DNA of 64,000 nt from Telmatactis stephensoni (GCA_029948255.1 JALIZF010001501.1:186001-250000); one strand, 5' to 3'. Positions 1 through 12,891 are shown, counted from the first letter of the stretch. The notes: generated by a model not told the origin, from the sequence alone. Program-made: numbers and translations.

Positions 1-493
1 TTGCTGTGTACATACTGTTGTATTGTTGCAATGTATAATATATTTAAATGTTCCAAAATGAAAAAACTGGAACCTTTATGTATGTGCAGTATCCCAAAAT
101 AGGGACTTAAGTCCAAAAATTCATGAATTCCCATTTTATCAGTGTATTTATTTGCCAGCTTGGTCTGCATGAATTAGAAATTTATGTACATATTCAAATG
201 GAGCTTACTGTTTAATTGCTGGACACTAGATTGTTAATGGTTCCTTCTTTCCCTAAAAGTGTGGAAATTCTGTGTGATGTGGTGTGTTGTGGTGGTCTAG
301 AAAATATCCATATCCTATCTCAGAGGGAATGTCTAAAAGGACCCCTATGGCCTAGTCTTCCGAAGTTTATGTCGTCACCCAACAATGTTACGTGACGGCA
401 CGTGACGACACGTGACGACGGCTGAGTAGAAGACCTGAGTAGTATGCCCTAGAATTCCCAGTTTTCTTTCCCATATTTATTTTCACTAAACGT

Positions 494-702
494 AAAAAAG
501 GTAGTTCCTTTAGCTGAGCTAATCTTCCAGGAAGCCGACGGTGCACTCATTTTACCCCCCTCTCTCCATTAGTGCTCCGTTTTAAGGGTATTTAAAGCTA
601 ATTAAAGCTACACGGAAAGGAAAGAAGTGGAAACAAGGATGCGAAGTCAGGACTAGGGATCGAACTAGGTACCTCTCCGCAACTGTGCCATCCTTGATCC
701 TT
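494..702 (-). mobile_element. tRNA-derived SINE, copy A
   Basis: Read on the minus strand this begins with a tRNA-like head: an A-box-like GGATGGCACAGTTG and a B-box-like TAGTTCGATCC. A body follows with CTTTCCTTTCCGTGTAGCTTT, then GGAGCACTAATGGAGAGA and GGCTTCCTGG. The same order and wording occur at 35,269-35,527 on the plus strand, so this is a dispersed Pol III-type retroposon and not a functional tRNA gene. No cloverleaf can be completed. The exact ends are approximate. Confidence 0.8.
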
Positions 703-719
703 AGCTTAATGACCGCTGA

Positions 720-1448
720 TCAACCATGCCTGGATTAGCTTATACTATTAGACACTAGGAAACTAAAACTGACCCTCCTCCCTTCCCTCCAGAATTTCCA
801 GTTCCCTCCATGGTAGGATATGGATATTTTCTGGGATTAGTGTGAGGCATTGCCCTGATGGAAAAGAAGAAACCACTGACAGTGTATATGAGCTCAAGAT
901 ATGCCATTTAGTGAGGTGCTGGTCTACCTTAGAGAATATCATTTGAATGCCCCAGTCAGAGGACATCACAAAGGGCTTACTTAGACTGTTTTGCTGGCGT
1001 GAAGGAAGAGGAGGGAGGGAAAAATGGAAGGGAAAAGAAAGGGAAATACCCTCCTCCTCTAGTACCGCCAGCTACGCAGGCTTAGTTCATCGCACGCAGG
1101 GTGGTTCCCTCATCTAGATATAATGCTATCTATTTTTACTTAGATTATATGGATTATGTCTAAATGAAGGCTGGATAACAAGGTGTCGAACCGTGTTTTT
1201 ATCGTTGCCTCAGAGAGAACTAGTAAGCCACAGTTACTTTGTAGACAAGGCGCAAAACTGAAAAAGTCGATCGCAAAAAGTGCATAAGGCATTTTAGAGT
1301 AGAAGAACGCGCCTAGTCTATTGTGTTTGACGACCTCAAAAGGGGTGTTAGTGGAGATAATCCTAATTAATGATAAACTTAAATTTTTGACTCAAAGAAG
1401 TGAAGCGATTTTACTTAAACCGTGGCTTTGGATTGTAGTTCGTTCATT
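720..1448. other. Intergenic, diverged repeat
   Basis: No gene is visible. Positions about 763-850 (CCCTCCAGAATTTCCAGTT, then TGGTAGGATATGG) closely resemble 59,060-59,130 in the attractin region, so a dispersed repeat family of unknown class is present. The motif TAGGATATGGATATTTT at about 813 also has an inverted match near 302, on the other side of SINE copy A. Confidence 0.5.
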
Positions 1449-1662
<214 letters not shown>

Positions 1663-3799
1663 CACTAACTACAAGTTTTTGTTTCACGGTTTAAGTAAAT
1701 CACTGTATTCTTCTTTTAGCAAAACTAAACTAAACTAAGTGAATCCAAAACGTTTATTTTTTAACACTGCTTTACAGAACTTTCACTTAGGCCCAGCGCG
1801 ATGCAAGTTTATCTACAACATTTTCTGCAACGTCGCACGCAACACACTGCGTGTCCACCCCTGCAACAGTCGCGCGCAACGTCGCAGAAGAATAATTGCA
1901 AGAAAAGTTGCACCGTTTGTTCGGGCCTTTATGTGCCGTTTACATGAGAGACAGGCTATATACGTCTCATGGTATCCGAAAACAAAATGTAAGAGTAAAC
2001 GTTTATTGCAATGTTATGTTACCACTTGTTTTAAGTATCTGCAGATCAAAGAGAACTTTGTGCTAGAGTTGTTTTTCGCTGTGTCACGTGACCAGGTCAT
2101 GTGTATCTATTTGCGTATGTATGTATATCTGTACGCTGAGTGTAAACAAGGCCGTCATGTAAACGGTACCTGAAATTACTAAATAAAACAAGAAGACGAC
2201 TAAAAAATTAGCATGTAAAACTTAAATAACAAGACTTTTAGTTCAGTTCTTATTTATAAGTTTTTTAACAAAAATCATACAAGTAAAAGAAGTATTTTTT
2301 GAGTTTTCAAGGACATTAATCATTGTGATTTTTTGGTGTAAAAATTTTGTTCAAATAAAAGTTATAATGTTTAAAAATCTTATAGTCGCAGACTCCATGA
2401 TTTACCTCTTACAGAGGAATCCCGCCACCACGCCCTGACCTTAAGGATGTTCGTGGCCTAATGAATCACCTAGATTTTTTTGTTGTTGACAGTTTGACAT
2501 ACTGCATCATAATGTTGTTACAAATTAGAATAAAGATGATGGTTACCGTATTCGTTTCTTCGCTATATACGCCCACAATATTAAGACATCTTGAGAAGAA
2601 AGGATGCGCGGGATAGCTAAACATGAAGCATGAAATAAACGCTAGCAAATTAGCTTTTATTTTTCGTCCCTTAGTCGTATTTTATTTTCGTTTTATTTTT
2701 GTGGAATTATGATATTTAGTGGGAAATTAATTTGTTCACAGTTTTCCGCCAAAGTCGAGAGTCTTCCCCCGCACAAACCAGCTGCGGCAAACATTTTCAA
2801 AATACACTCCTTTTTTACCTTTTTTGGCCACGACAGTTGTAGAGTTTTAAAAACATGATTCAAAATTTTCGTGTTGCATACATGCATTGTTGTTTTCAAG
2901 TTGTAGGCTCGAATCATATTGCATGCATAACGCGAGCTACCGCGTACAAGTTGCATGTGATGGACTAGCTCTCCTCACGGATGAAAACCGCATTGCGCAT
3001 ACTCGATAGTTTTAAATAAAACCGTTGGAGGTTCAGTAAATCTTGAAAGTTAAGACTGTCCATGAAAAGTTAGTGCTTATTTTTTCCTAATACATCACTG
3101 TAGTTGTTCTCTTTCCCTTGTCAAATGATACGCGAGAAATTTGCATAACTCGCGACCGAATAATTGACGGTACTTTTATTTGTAAACACGAACGCGTCCA
3201 TGAATTGCCGACGAATTTTCGAGCATGCGCAATGCGTTTTTCACCCTTGTCTCAACCGCCTCGGGGCAACCGCCACCAATCAACTTCCGTCTCTGCCAAA
3301 AATAAAGTTCAAAAATATTTTTTCTTAAATATATATATGTTTAACTGGGATTAGACTGATTTAGCGGGTAAATGACAGATTGAAGGATTTCCTTTAAATC
3401 TAATCTTAACAAAATCCCAGCATAAAATAACCGAATGTTTCAGACAATTCCGCCGTTACCATAACAACGTGGTGTTTTCATCGTGGTAGTGATTTCTTTC
3501 TGCGGTTCTGTGAACATTTACTAATTTAAATTAACCAAATTAAGCTTTTATTTATCGGTGTTTTTGAAGTGGAAAATTTTCAAGAACTCAGCTGTCAGAT
3601 CTTCAAGTTTTGTTTTACTTTGGTGAGAGCCGTATGTGGGCTGCCGGTTCTTGATCTAGAGCTTACTGGAAAGGGTCAACACTTTTGTCAAGAGAAAACA
3701 TTAATGAATTAACAGCTATCAAACTTGCACTTAGTGTTGTTGTCGTGAACAAACCTTTCTAGTTCTCAACCAAAGCAAACATTTATTTTCTTGGCGCTT
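1663..3799. other. Intergenic region with GCAACG-type repeat fragment
   Basis: No gene is supported. Positions about 1,790-1,930 are rich in GCAACGTCGCACGCAAC and TGCGTGTCCACCCCTG, matching a family also present around 19,480 and 39,600-40,080. A 144-codon open frame across it is not protein-like. The remainder is AT-rich unique-looking sequence in which I recognise nothing. Confidence 0.6.
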
Positions 3800-4062
3800 T
3801 TGAGTTTTCTATTTTTATTTTTAGATCTTTCTTTCTCTTTCTTTCTTCCGTTCTTTCTTTCTTCTGCTACTTCTTTCTTTTTCTTTCTTTCTTTCTTTCT
3901 TTTTTTTTTTTTTTCTTTTTCTTTCTTTCTTTCAGTTTCTTTCTGTCATTTTTCTTTCGTTCGTTCTTTCTGTTCTCTTTCTTTCTTCCGTTCTTTCTTT
4001 CTTTCTTTCAGTTTCGTTCTTTCGTTCTCTCTTCTTTTTTGTCTTCTATTTTTCTTCTAGAC
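3800..4062. repeat. Degenerate CTTT pyrimidine tract
   Basis: About 260 bp of nearly pure pyrimidine on the plus strand, made of imperfect CTTT units with interruptions. The open frame through it encodes only Phe/Ser/Leu and is an artefact of composition. Confidence 0.9.
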
Positions 4063-4770
4063 GTGAAACTCCCGTTTCTTGTCTCTTAATAAAACAGAAG
4101 GAGCGTAATTCGTATGAATTTTCCATTCCTATTCCTTTTTCTTTTTTTCTATTCATTTCTTTTTAGCTTTTCTTTTTCCCTATTCATCATTTGACGTTTT
4201 TTATGCATATTTGGGCTCACCACATTCGGAATATTCGCCAACGCAACCAGGTCCTCAGAAGGCGAATGGGAAGGAACCTTACAAGTGAGAAGAAAAACAG
4301 CTCACGGCGGTACGTACCTCAAGTAAGGCAGCTTCCGTTTTCGGGCAACGTCTTCACAATTGGCCACACTCCGTTGGCGTCGAGTTTATTAATCGAGATA
4401 TCGATATAGAATACTAGTAAAAAATGGCAAATGCCCAACTTAAACCAACAAGTTTCGCATGTTAATTTAAGTCTTAATATGTAATGCCTTGCATTCTCAC
4501 ATTCTCAATTATGCAAAATCTTCTATAAATGCTGTATTCGTTGTAATTGTAGTCACACTGAGGATGAGGTCCGGTACCTCGAAACATGTCTGTAAACATT
4601 AAAAATGTTATAAAATTTATCCAAATTATCATCTTATTTCTAACTAGTAAAAATGCTTTAACCTCGAGCGCCAGCCTGCAGACGCATATTAGAGTTATTG
4701 TATTCCATTACTGAGAAGCTATCATGAAGCGACAGGGCAAAGGAATTAAAATGTCAGTGATACACACACA
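4063..4770. other. Intergenic region, no recognised gene
   Basis: Contains a short basic open frame at 4,191-4,409 that I do not recognise. A segment near 4,560-4,600 (GAGGATGAGGTCCGGTACC, then CGAAACATGT) resembles wording near 21,710-21,740 and may be a repeat remnant. Nothing else is supported. Confidence 0.4.
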
Positions 4771-5041
4771 TTAGGGACTTATCAGAAATTAGCAGGGGGG
4801 TTGGGGGGGGGGGGGGGGGTGAGATTTTAAATTGAGTAATGAAAATGATGTGACCCTACCTAGCGATGGGAATGAAATTTTCTGACCCTCCCCTGGGATT
4901 TGGCCTAAAATAGCAAAATATTCCCTTTTTCGCTGCTCATTTTTTCATGATCCTCCCTTTTCACGGGCTCACATCAACAAGTTATGACCCTCTCCCCAAT
5001 TTTCCACTCCCCCCTCTGCTAATTTCTGGCAAGTCCCTTAA
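4771..5041. mobile_element. MITE with long terminal inverted repeats
   Basis: The left end TTAGGGACTTATCAGAAATT and right end AATTTCTGGCAAGTCCCTTAA are inverted repeats of each other with a few mismatches. They continue inward through AGCAGGGGGG and CCCCCCTCTGCT. The element is about 270 bp with no coding capacity. It contains an unusually long G homopolymer near 4,803-4,820, so its exact length is uncertain. Confidence 0.85.
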
Positions 5042-5383
5042 CAATTCAAAGCTTCCATACGTCAGTCTCCTTTTATAAAATTGAATAGTTTTTTTCCGCT
5101 TTTTTTACCTCCTGCGGATATTTTAAATTTATCTTTGGACGATGAATGACTGAATGGGACCTGACTCCAGACACGTTAATCCAAGATATCAGCTGAACTC
5201 AACTCTGTACGAACATTCCTATAAAGAACTCTTGTACTAATCTCTCAACTTTCCGGTTCAATTTTGATTTCACTTGTCTCGATCGCTTTAGATATTTGAG
5301 TTTTCGATGTCTCTCATTTTGAACCGGGAGGATATGTAGTTTATTGTGAGATTTTAACAGCCCTTTGAGCTGAATTCTGCCTG

Positions 5384-5385
<2 letters not shown>

Positions 5386-5446
<61 letters not shown>
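5386..5446. repeat. (CT)n microsatellite
   Basis: About 30 uninterrupted CT dinucleotides. They abut the 5' truncation point of the LINE fragment that follows. Confidence 0.97.
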
Positions 5447-5450
<4 letters not shown>

Positions 5451-5860
5451 CTGAAAGACTCCAAAAGTTACAAAATCGAGCAGCACGTATTGTGACTCAA
5501 CAAGGTTATGACGTCAGATCCTGCGACATCCTTAATACTCTTAAATGGGAAACACTTGGGGAAAGGCGCTTTAGACACAAAGCCATCATGATGTATAAGA
5601 CTCAACATAATCATGCACCTGTTAGTTTACAAAATCTATTCACAAAAAAGGATAATGCATGCAATCTTCGTGATCATGATAATCAACTGGTTCTTGGCAG
5701 ACCTCGAACCGAAAACTTGAAAAAAGCTTTTATCTATGATGGTGCTAAATTATGGAACCAACTTCCAGACCACATAAAAGAGGCTGAAAGTTTGTCGTCT
5801 TTTAAGAGAGAGCTCTCATCTAATTTTTATCACACATACCGTGTAATTACTTTTAACTGA
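5447..5860 (+). pseudogene. Non-LTR retrotransposon (LINE) RT C-terminal fragment
   Basis: An open frame of about 137 codons matches the extreme C-terminus of CR1/L2/Jockey-like reverse transcriptases. Recognisable pieces are ERLQKLQNRAARIVT, a WETLGERRFRHKAIMMYK segment, a GRPRT motif and KLWNQLPDHIK, followed by a serine-rich FKRELSS end and a TGA stop. All upstream parts (endonuclease, the RT palm with its YADD-type motif) are missing: the fragment starts directly at a CT microsatellite. This is typical 5' truncation from incomplete target-primed reverse transcription. It cannot encode an active enzyme. The exact clade is inference. Confidence 0.85.
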
Positions 5861-5957
5861 ATTCAATCAGAAGCTCGGCTTCCATGAAAAACAATTGTAA
5901 AGTTGATAGGAATACCGAGGGTAAATAAAGTCCCACTCCACTCCACTCCACTCCACT
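5861..5957 (+). mobile_element. LINE 3' UTR and microsatellite tail
   Basis: The sequence after the stop has a short hairpin (AGAAGCTCGGCTTC), then AATAAA at 5,924-5,929, then five or six CCACT/ACTCC pentamers. A terminal short repeat directly after AATAAA is the usual 3' end of LINEs that recognise a microsatellite-like tail. Confidence 0.8.
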
Positions 5958-6860
5958 CCTTCCTTCCTTTTCCTCTATGAATTACTATATCATAGATACC
6001 TTTCTCTTCCTTTTGTTATTCATATTAAAGCACGATGAAAATGCCGGTTTCGAAAGAAATTTAGTTAACATTCAAGGGATATTTGAATAGCTTGTCGAGA
6101 TAGCACACTGGATAGGCAAACTGAACAACTAAGTAGTAATAAATTAAAGTCGTAAAGAATGAAAGGAAGAAAGATGGTATAAGATGATGTCAATTATTCC
6201 AGCGACGCAACAAATTGTTATTATTTAAACTGGCAAAGCTTGATATGCCATAATATCAAATGAAATGATTATTAACATCCTAGTGATTTCATGGGAGCAC
6301 TTAATAATTAGGGAATGGGTATAACTTATTACTATCCGATCACCATAACACAGCTGTAATTGATACCATCTCTGAAAAGCACTTTATGGTATAGCTAGAA
6401 TACTCGAATTACTGACTAAACATAGAAACTCAACTATGTAAAATAAAACTGTCTAAATCTAAAAGCATTATGACACATAAAGTCTTATTTATTCGTTATT
6501 GGATTTATTTTTGGAAAGGCAAAGACTGCAGTGAAAAGAAACGGAAATTTGAATCGAAAAACGTATGTCAAGAAGAAGTTATAGAGAAGTTGGATAAGAA
6601 ATATAAAGGTAAAAGGGGAAGGAAAATAAAAAGGAAGGAAGGAAGGGAGGAGGGAGGTTTTTTTGCCCTGGTTCTCCGGTTTTTCCTCCCTCGGCAAAAA
6701 TCAACATGTGAGTTGAGTGTTGTATGTAGAGTATATCGAATGTAGTTAGTGGTAGCGAGTGTGAATGAGTCTCGGAGATATTAGCAGTAATGCTACTCTA
6801 AAATACGAGGATAAACCAAAAGATTTGATTTTTGATTTTTGATTTTGAGGAATGGGTTTG
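5958..6860. other. Intergenic, nothing recognised
   Basis: AT-rich sequence with a purine-rich stretch at about 6,600-6,655. Short opposed open frames occur but lack any family resemblance. Confidence 0.5.
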
Positions 6861-6984
6861 TGAATGAATGAATGAATGAATGAATGAATGAATGAATGAG
6901 TGAGCAATCGAACGAACGAACAAATGAAGCAATGGATGAATGGATGGATGGATGGATGGATGGATGGATGGATAATGAATGAAT
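6861..6984. repeat. (GAAT)n-(GGAT)n compound microsatellite
   Basis: Nine or ten GAAT units, a degenerate GAACGAAC/AATG bridge, seven GGAT units and two further GAAT units. The Ile-His-Ser-Phe reverse-strand frames are composition artefacts. Confidence 0.95.
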
Positions 6985-9055
6985 GAATAAGAAAGAAAAA
7001 TGCATTTTTCATTCTTCCCATATCTCGACATCTTTTTGCAGACTTCCTCAGTTGCGTCGGAAGTGTTGAGCATTACGAGCGAGACGAGAATACACCAAGA
7101 TATAATCTTTCATTTGCTGCAGCAGTTAACTTAAATTATTGACTAAAGAGATTGAAAGGAAGTGATCATAAGAAATGATTGGCAACGAGCCGTCAAGGTG
7201 TCAGCGCAATCAGCTTATACGCGCCGACTTGCCAACTTTCAGTAGATAGCTAGATTTGAACAATGATATCATAAGAATTGGTAAAATTTCATTTTCACAC
7301 TTTTTTCAAGATTTCAATTGAATGATAATTCATGTACGAGCCAGGATCAGTTCTTAGATTCTTAACTTATGCGCCCCTAATGGTCCGTCAAAACTCGCAG
7401 GTAACTATTAAAAGCATAATTATCACATACGCAAAATAGGTCACATTTATAAACAGCTAGACATATCGCAGTGAGAGTTAGAACGCAGCATTGTGCCGTG
7501 ATGCCTCCTTATTATACATATCAGCACTAGGAGAAATTTCTTTTACAAAAATACTAGGTATATTTTTGCTTTGTTCCTCAAGGGTGATTTCTGCCGCGTC
7601 CTGCCATGAATTACACTACACTCCTGTGACGGCCTTTCACTTCATGTGACCAGTTCTGAAAAACCTGTATCAGCTAGATGCACGCATTTTGCAACGCGTT
7701 TGCGTCGAATAACGATGATGAATATGAGACTAGACTCTGAGTCAAATTGAACTAATGATAATTCTAATTCGTTTTTGTTCACTTAAAAGTCGCAAGTTTT
7801 TATGTTTTTGTCTCGTCTCTATGCCGACCCATGAAGTATAATAAGCTAGTGTTGTACCAACATTTTTACTAGGCATCTTGACTCCAACTGGCGATCGTGA
7901 TTTGCGATTGCATAGCGAATATCACGTATCCTGGGGCCGCAATTGTTTAGTATACCAAAAGATAATAATAACACGCGTAATAGGAGATTAATTGATGCGT
8001 AAACGTAATACGGAAGGAGATAAATTGTTATGTACGTAAGGATCACGTAACACGGTAAGGAGATAAATTGTTACGTACCGTAAGGATCACGTAATACAGC
8101 AAGGAGATTGTTTTAACAAAGAGCACAAGGACTTCTTTAAGATGAACCGAACCTTTTCAGTGTAGCATGCCTTCTTGGGACTTTCTTTTGAATAAACTGA
8201 TTCTCACTTGTTTGACTAGTAACTACGCGTGCAAATTTGCCCCACAACTCAACGAAGGAATTGAACACGGAAATGGGTTGTTTTCTTTTTTCGATGTCGC
8301 TTGCTTTCATGAGTTTTCGCGTTGAAGTAGCGATCGAATAATAAGATGTGATAACGATAAAACACTTAGTCTAAAGCGATACCTTCGTTGTGCGAACGGA
8401 AGGTAAAAACACAAAAAGAACCGTCAAAAACAAAAGTCTATTCACGCGTCTTGTCAGTGGCCCAAATCAAGTGATACCGTCGAACTTTTATCTTTGAATT
8501 GAAATGATTATCGTCCGAACAAATGTGGCATTCGAATTGAATACGAATTTTGAAAAACATTTCAGAGAAACGCTTTAACTGTTCTCTAATTCATCCCTCC
8601 AAAAAAATCACAAAAACGACAGACTTTGTTTTCTTTGCATGGAAGATGACAATCATATGACTGTTAAGCTTCAATGTTTTTTGCCGCCCTTTTAAAAAGT
8701 CAAAATTGTTTTTTCTTTTAATAAAAAAATGCCACACGGTGCTTAACGTTTTATTCTGTTAGCAAGCAGCCATGGGGAATTGTCTGCTTTATGTCAAAAT
8801 TAACACTGAAAAAGCAATTTCAGATTCGAATGAAATATCAAACTATGGACGCATCTGCCAACGAGGAATTTAAAGTGTCACCATTGAAAATGAACTTTTC
8901 TCATCCCCCACATGACATTTTAAATTTTAATCCAACAAAAACAAAAATATAATATTTGAAAAGAGCACACCAAAGTTAGCAAAACTTGAAATTTTGAAGT
9001 AGTTTCGATGAATAGCGCTGAAGCTATGGGCGGCCGAAGTTGGTGTTTTTTCTAT
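6985..9055. other. Intergenic with a short tandem repeat near 8.0 kb
   Basis: No gene is visible. Around 7,998-8,110 a roughly 50-bp unit containing AAGGAGATAAATTGTTA and GTAAGGATCACGTAA is repeated two to three times. Otherwise I see only AT-rich sequence. Confidence 0.5.
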
Positions 9056-9078
9056 ACAATACAATACAATTTATTTCT
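9056..9078 (-). mobile_element. LINE 3' tail remnant
   Basis: On the minus strand this reads AATAAATTGTATTGTATTGT, the same arrangement (AATAAA then TGTAT pentamers) as at 17,826-17,904. Only the tail is recognisable. Confidence 0.5.
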
Positions 9079-11772
9079 GCATTTTTGAAAATATATATAT
9101 ATATACACACACATTACAATTCAAATGTACAATAATTTTTTTCTTTTTACAATTTTTTGTTGTTTTTCAAGGAGAAACGCTATTGCCCACTACCGGTACA
9201 ATTAAGGGTTAAAAACAATTGTAGTAATCCTTGAAAACTTTCCAAAATTATACCATTCAAAAAATCATTTTCAATCTTTGCCATCTTCAAAAATTGTTGT
9301 TTTATGAATAAATTTCAGTTTGAAAACAACTGCAACAAATTGGCGACGAATGTCTCGACGAATGACAAAATGAAAGGTTTTTATCAGAAGCCAGCATCCT
9401 TCTTCACCAGCTTCAAATTCGCTGTTTTGTAAATCAATTAGTCCAAAATAGGTAAAATAATTTTAAATATGTCTAAATCTTTCTTCCTCAATATTAGCCG
9501 TTAAACATAAGAATAACAATGTTGTCAGTGACCCGACAATGGATCAATGTGGTGCGGAAATTGTAGTAGCGCGGTGTCAAAGGCAATATCCTTGGTTCGT
9601 GATGCTAGCTTTTTGAACCGCTTACTTCACTCTTTGATTCGCGCTAATTTGTTTGTCACGTCCTGGAGAAAAATTCATTGCTTAAACATATGTTTTTTCC
9701 TTTAAGTTTATGAGTTTACTGCGTCAGAAGTTTAAATTTATCTTCCTGAAATCAGTATCAGGTGCTTAGTTTTTTCCATTCAGAAATGAAACAAAATCCT
9801 TTCCAAACTTCACCAATTCTTTTTCCAAAATTAAAACCGAAAAAACTCACTTCCAATTCAGTCATCTTTCCTTGTTTACTTACTTTAATTGAGTCGCCTG
9901 AAGTAAGCTTCAGTGTTTTAAAACTCCGCTGTTTACAACGTGGGATTTTTAGTTTTTTTTCAATTCAATAAATTGGCAACATTAATTGTTCCAACTAGTT
10001 TATCAATGTAAAAAATTGCGACTAGCTGAAACGATTTGAGAACAAAATTTTCAATTTCTATTCATTTGACAGAGTCAAAAATGTATACTTTATGGTTGAG
10101 TTTTTACTTCGAGTTTGTAACTCATTATAGTTAGGCGAAATTGGTAGCAATAAGGTTTTATCAGATTGTTTGCCAAGATTTTGGACTTTTTTGATTTGTA
10201 ACCGCTAAGGTTTGAAGTCGAAATTTTGATTTATTCAATTCGAGTCCTACATGTTACTATATTTGTAAACTTTTTGATTAAAATGGTATAAATTTATCTC
10301 ACAATAGTTTTCGGAATCAGTTTCTTTTTCATTTCACATACATCAAACATAGGCTTTCACTTATGACGATCGCACATCTTATCGACAAACAACTTTAATC
10401 CATTTTATGACAGTTTTGCGTATGTTACATGCCGCATATCATAGCCTAAACATTGCTATGAATTTGACTGAATGTTTACACGACATATTTACAATTCTGC
10501 ATGTCCAGTTTGACTCAAACGAAGAAGACAAGTGGAGCGGCTCAAAAAGCTTTGATTAAGAAGAGCATATTTACTTTTGCTTGATGGTACCTGTTTTGTT
10601 CACTGTTCCATCATATATCTTGTTTCGGACAAACGAGCCTGATTAGAGATAAATTTATCATTAACGATGTACTAGCAATTTAATGGCTTTTAGCTTGAAT
10701 TCGATCACTTGATATTACATCCTAACTCGCTTGCGTCTGCTTTTATTTGCTCGTATTTGTCTCTTGTGCTTTTCAGTTCTACTTTTTGATATAAAACAAA
10801 ATAACGTTTCATTTCAAGTGACGTCATTTTACTTTGATATTACAATAAGGCAGTGCTTATATATGCTGGTACATTATATTTAATAGTCCACCAGACGGAG
10901 CTCAATTGATTCTGGAAGTACATTTTTTAAAAGTTTCAAAATTAGACCTATCGCACGTCATCTTTCAGTCGGCAAGTCTTTGATGTGCGTTCTTCGACCA
11001 AACGATTTTTGATTTTATAGGCCTCCTGGCGTTTCTAAATTGAATGAAATTCTGCTCTAAATTTTTCTAAAGAAAAGCAATCTATTTGCTTTCAAGCTGA
11101 AATTGTATTCTTATGAATATGTATATATTTAATATGTATATTTAAACTCCATTTTTCTCGTTGTTTCCGGTTGACAGTCACCCGTGATTCTGCCAATGCT
11201 GTCAATGATAGCCGTCATGTTGAACATATTTATTGCAGTAGTTGTTGTCTTAGTAATCCTCCTTTAATAGCTTGCGACAGCAGCTGATTCAACACCGCTC
11301 TCCCGTCAATCTTGCAGACCAGAAAACCTGACAGCAAAGTCACCCTTGTGAAGGTTTATAACACGAAAGATACTCCCAGCAGCTAGTCAGAAGTGCTCTG
11401 AAGCGAAGGGAAGAGCAGCGACGATCGACTGTACTGATTGGTTGGATTCCTTTTTACTACTAGCAAGACAAGAATCTCAGACAAGTAACACTTTCTAAAA
11501 AAGGATTTTGTTGGGGATTTTCTTTAAGTTAGCCAGCTACTTCAAGTTGGAACTTCTATTACCTATAAAGAAGCAAGTCGTTTACAAGTCGTTTTAGTTT
11601 CTTTTTTGCAGTAGTGGGCGGAGAGGAAAGACTTTCGCATCCTGAACTAAATCCTGAAAATTTTACTCAGAAACTCTCAAACGATTTGTTTGTGAACGAA
11701 GAGGATATTTTACAGGTACTTCAAAACTAACGAAGGAAAAGTCAAATTCATTTTTGCTGATTGTCTCTCAAG
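9079..11772. other. Intergenic/upstream region of the GPCR
   Basis: Low-complexity AT-rich sequence without a recognisable gene. Any promoter and 5' UTR of the GPCR lie in its distal part, but I cannot assign a TATA box or transcription start. The in-frame stop TGA at 11,758-11,760 limits the GPCR start. Confidence 0.5.
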
Positions 11773-12891
11773 ATGTCTTACAAATACCCTGAGCTTGAGA
11801 AAATGAGTCCGACTTGTAAGCGTCTGTTCGAATCATGCAACGCTTCTAATGTTTCGCTGTTTGCTCATCGTGAACCTGTTGGTTGCTGGAAAGACTGGGC
11901 TGAAGAGTGTGCTGATCGTGTAGGGGTCCTCACTACAGGTCATCACATCCTGGTCACCATCATAATTATTATTGCTGTTTTGTCTTTCATAGGGAACTCT
12001 ATTGTTTGTATAGTTTTCTGTTTGTATGAACAACTTCGATTAGTAAAACATTACTTCGTGATTAATCTAGCTGTGGTGGATAACGTGCTTGCAGTCATTT
12101 CCATCCCAATGTTTGTGGCATATCTCTTGGGTGGCAGTGAAGACACGACGCTATGTAGAGTGCAAACCTTGATTGATATATTCTGTGGTACCGCGTCGAT
12201 AGTAAGTTTAGCCGTGATCAGTATTGAACGCTACTTTGCTGTCGTTCTTCCGCTACACTACGAAAGTCGTGTTACGCCACATCGAGGTGTTCTGATCATC
12301 ATTTTCACATGGTTTTATTCCGCACTCGTCTCTCTCATCACACTTCTATCCTTCGCCATTCCTAATTCTCCTGCCAGTGCCTCGAAATCTTCCCCGTGTC
12401 TTTTCTTTGGTGGCGAGTTCGTGATCTTTGTGACAGTAGCGAGTTTCATCTTACCTGTTGCAGTCATGTGCTGGGCATATTGGAACATTTTTCTGGTTGC
12501 ACATCGTCATGCAGTCCAAATCCAAGCTGTGGTGCAATCAACGCAACAACAGCCTGAGATGCAAAGTGATACACGACCTCAAGTCAAAATGCGCGGAGAA
12601 CTCAAGGCAGCGAAAACACTCACAATTATTATGGGAACGCACATTGTGTGTTGGTGTCCTTTATTTTTATACTTATGTGTGATTTCGTTCTGTCCTCAAT
12701 GTCGCAATCCTTCGTCGAAAATTGCGAATTACATCATCTTTGTTCTTCGATACAGCAATACGCTTGCTAACCCGATTATCTATACGGGCATCAACAGACA
12801 GTTTAGGGCAGCTATTAGAAAGTTTGTGCTTAGGGTGCGAGGAACCGAAGACCTTAACGCTACTTCGGCATACTCTCAGGCAGCGGCTTAG
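11773..12891 (+). CDS. Class A GPCR, aminergic-like, intronless
   Basis: A complete 372-residue seven-transmembrane receptor. The start is the first in-frame ATG after a TGA at 11,758. The N-terminus has two N-glycosylation sequons (N23, N26). Landmarks: GNS with N76 (1.50), LAVVD with D104 (2.50), C129 (3.25), D136 (3.32), ERY with R154 (3.50), the TM5 proline in SFILPV, CWCP in TM6, Y at 7.43 and NPIIY in TM7. D3.32 plus Y7.43 is the hallmark of biogenic-amine receptors, where the Asp pairs with the ligand ammonium group, so an amine ligand is plausible. The second TM6 aromatic is present (F6.52) but 6.51 is Leu. The third intracellular loop is short (about 45 residues, Gln-rich). The precise ligand and G protein cannot be read from sequence. 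A candidate AATAAA lies at 13,897. An opsin is unlikely because no retinal-binding Lys is at 7.43. Confidence 0.95.
   Translation: MSYKYPELEKMSPTCKRLFESCNASNVSLFAHREPVGCWKDWAEECADRVGVLTTGHHILVTIIIIIAVLSFIGNSIVCIVFCLYEQLRLVKHYFVINLAVVDNVLAVISIPMFVAYLLGGSEDTTLCRVQTLIDIFCGTASIVSLAVISIERYFAVVLPLHYESRVTPHRGVLIIIFTWFYSALVSLITLLSFAIPNSPASASKSSPCLFFGGEFVIFVTVASFILPVAVMCWAYWNIFLVAHRHAVQIQAVVQSTQQQPEMQSDTRPQVKMRGELKAAKTLTIIMGTHIVCWCPLFLYLCVISFCPQCRNPSSKIANYIIFVLRYSNTLANPIIYTGINRQFRAAIRKFVLRVRGTEDLNATSAYSQAAA

Noticed and set aside
1739..2173. 144-codon open frame
   Set aside because: Runs across a GCAACG-type dispersed repeat and has no recognisable domain; composition and context argue against a gene.
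4191..4409. 72-codon basic open frame
   Set aside because: No recognisable motif, no splice context and no neighbour support.
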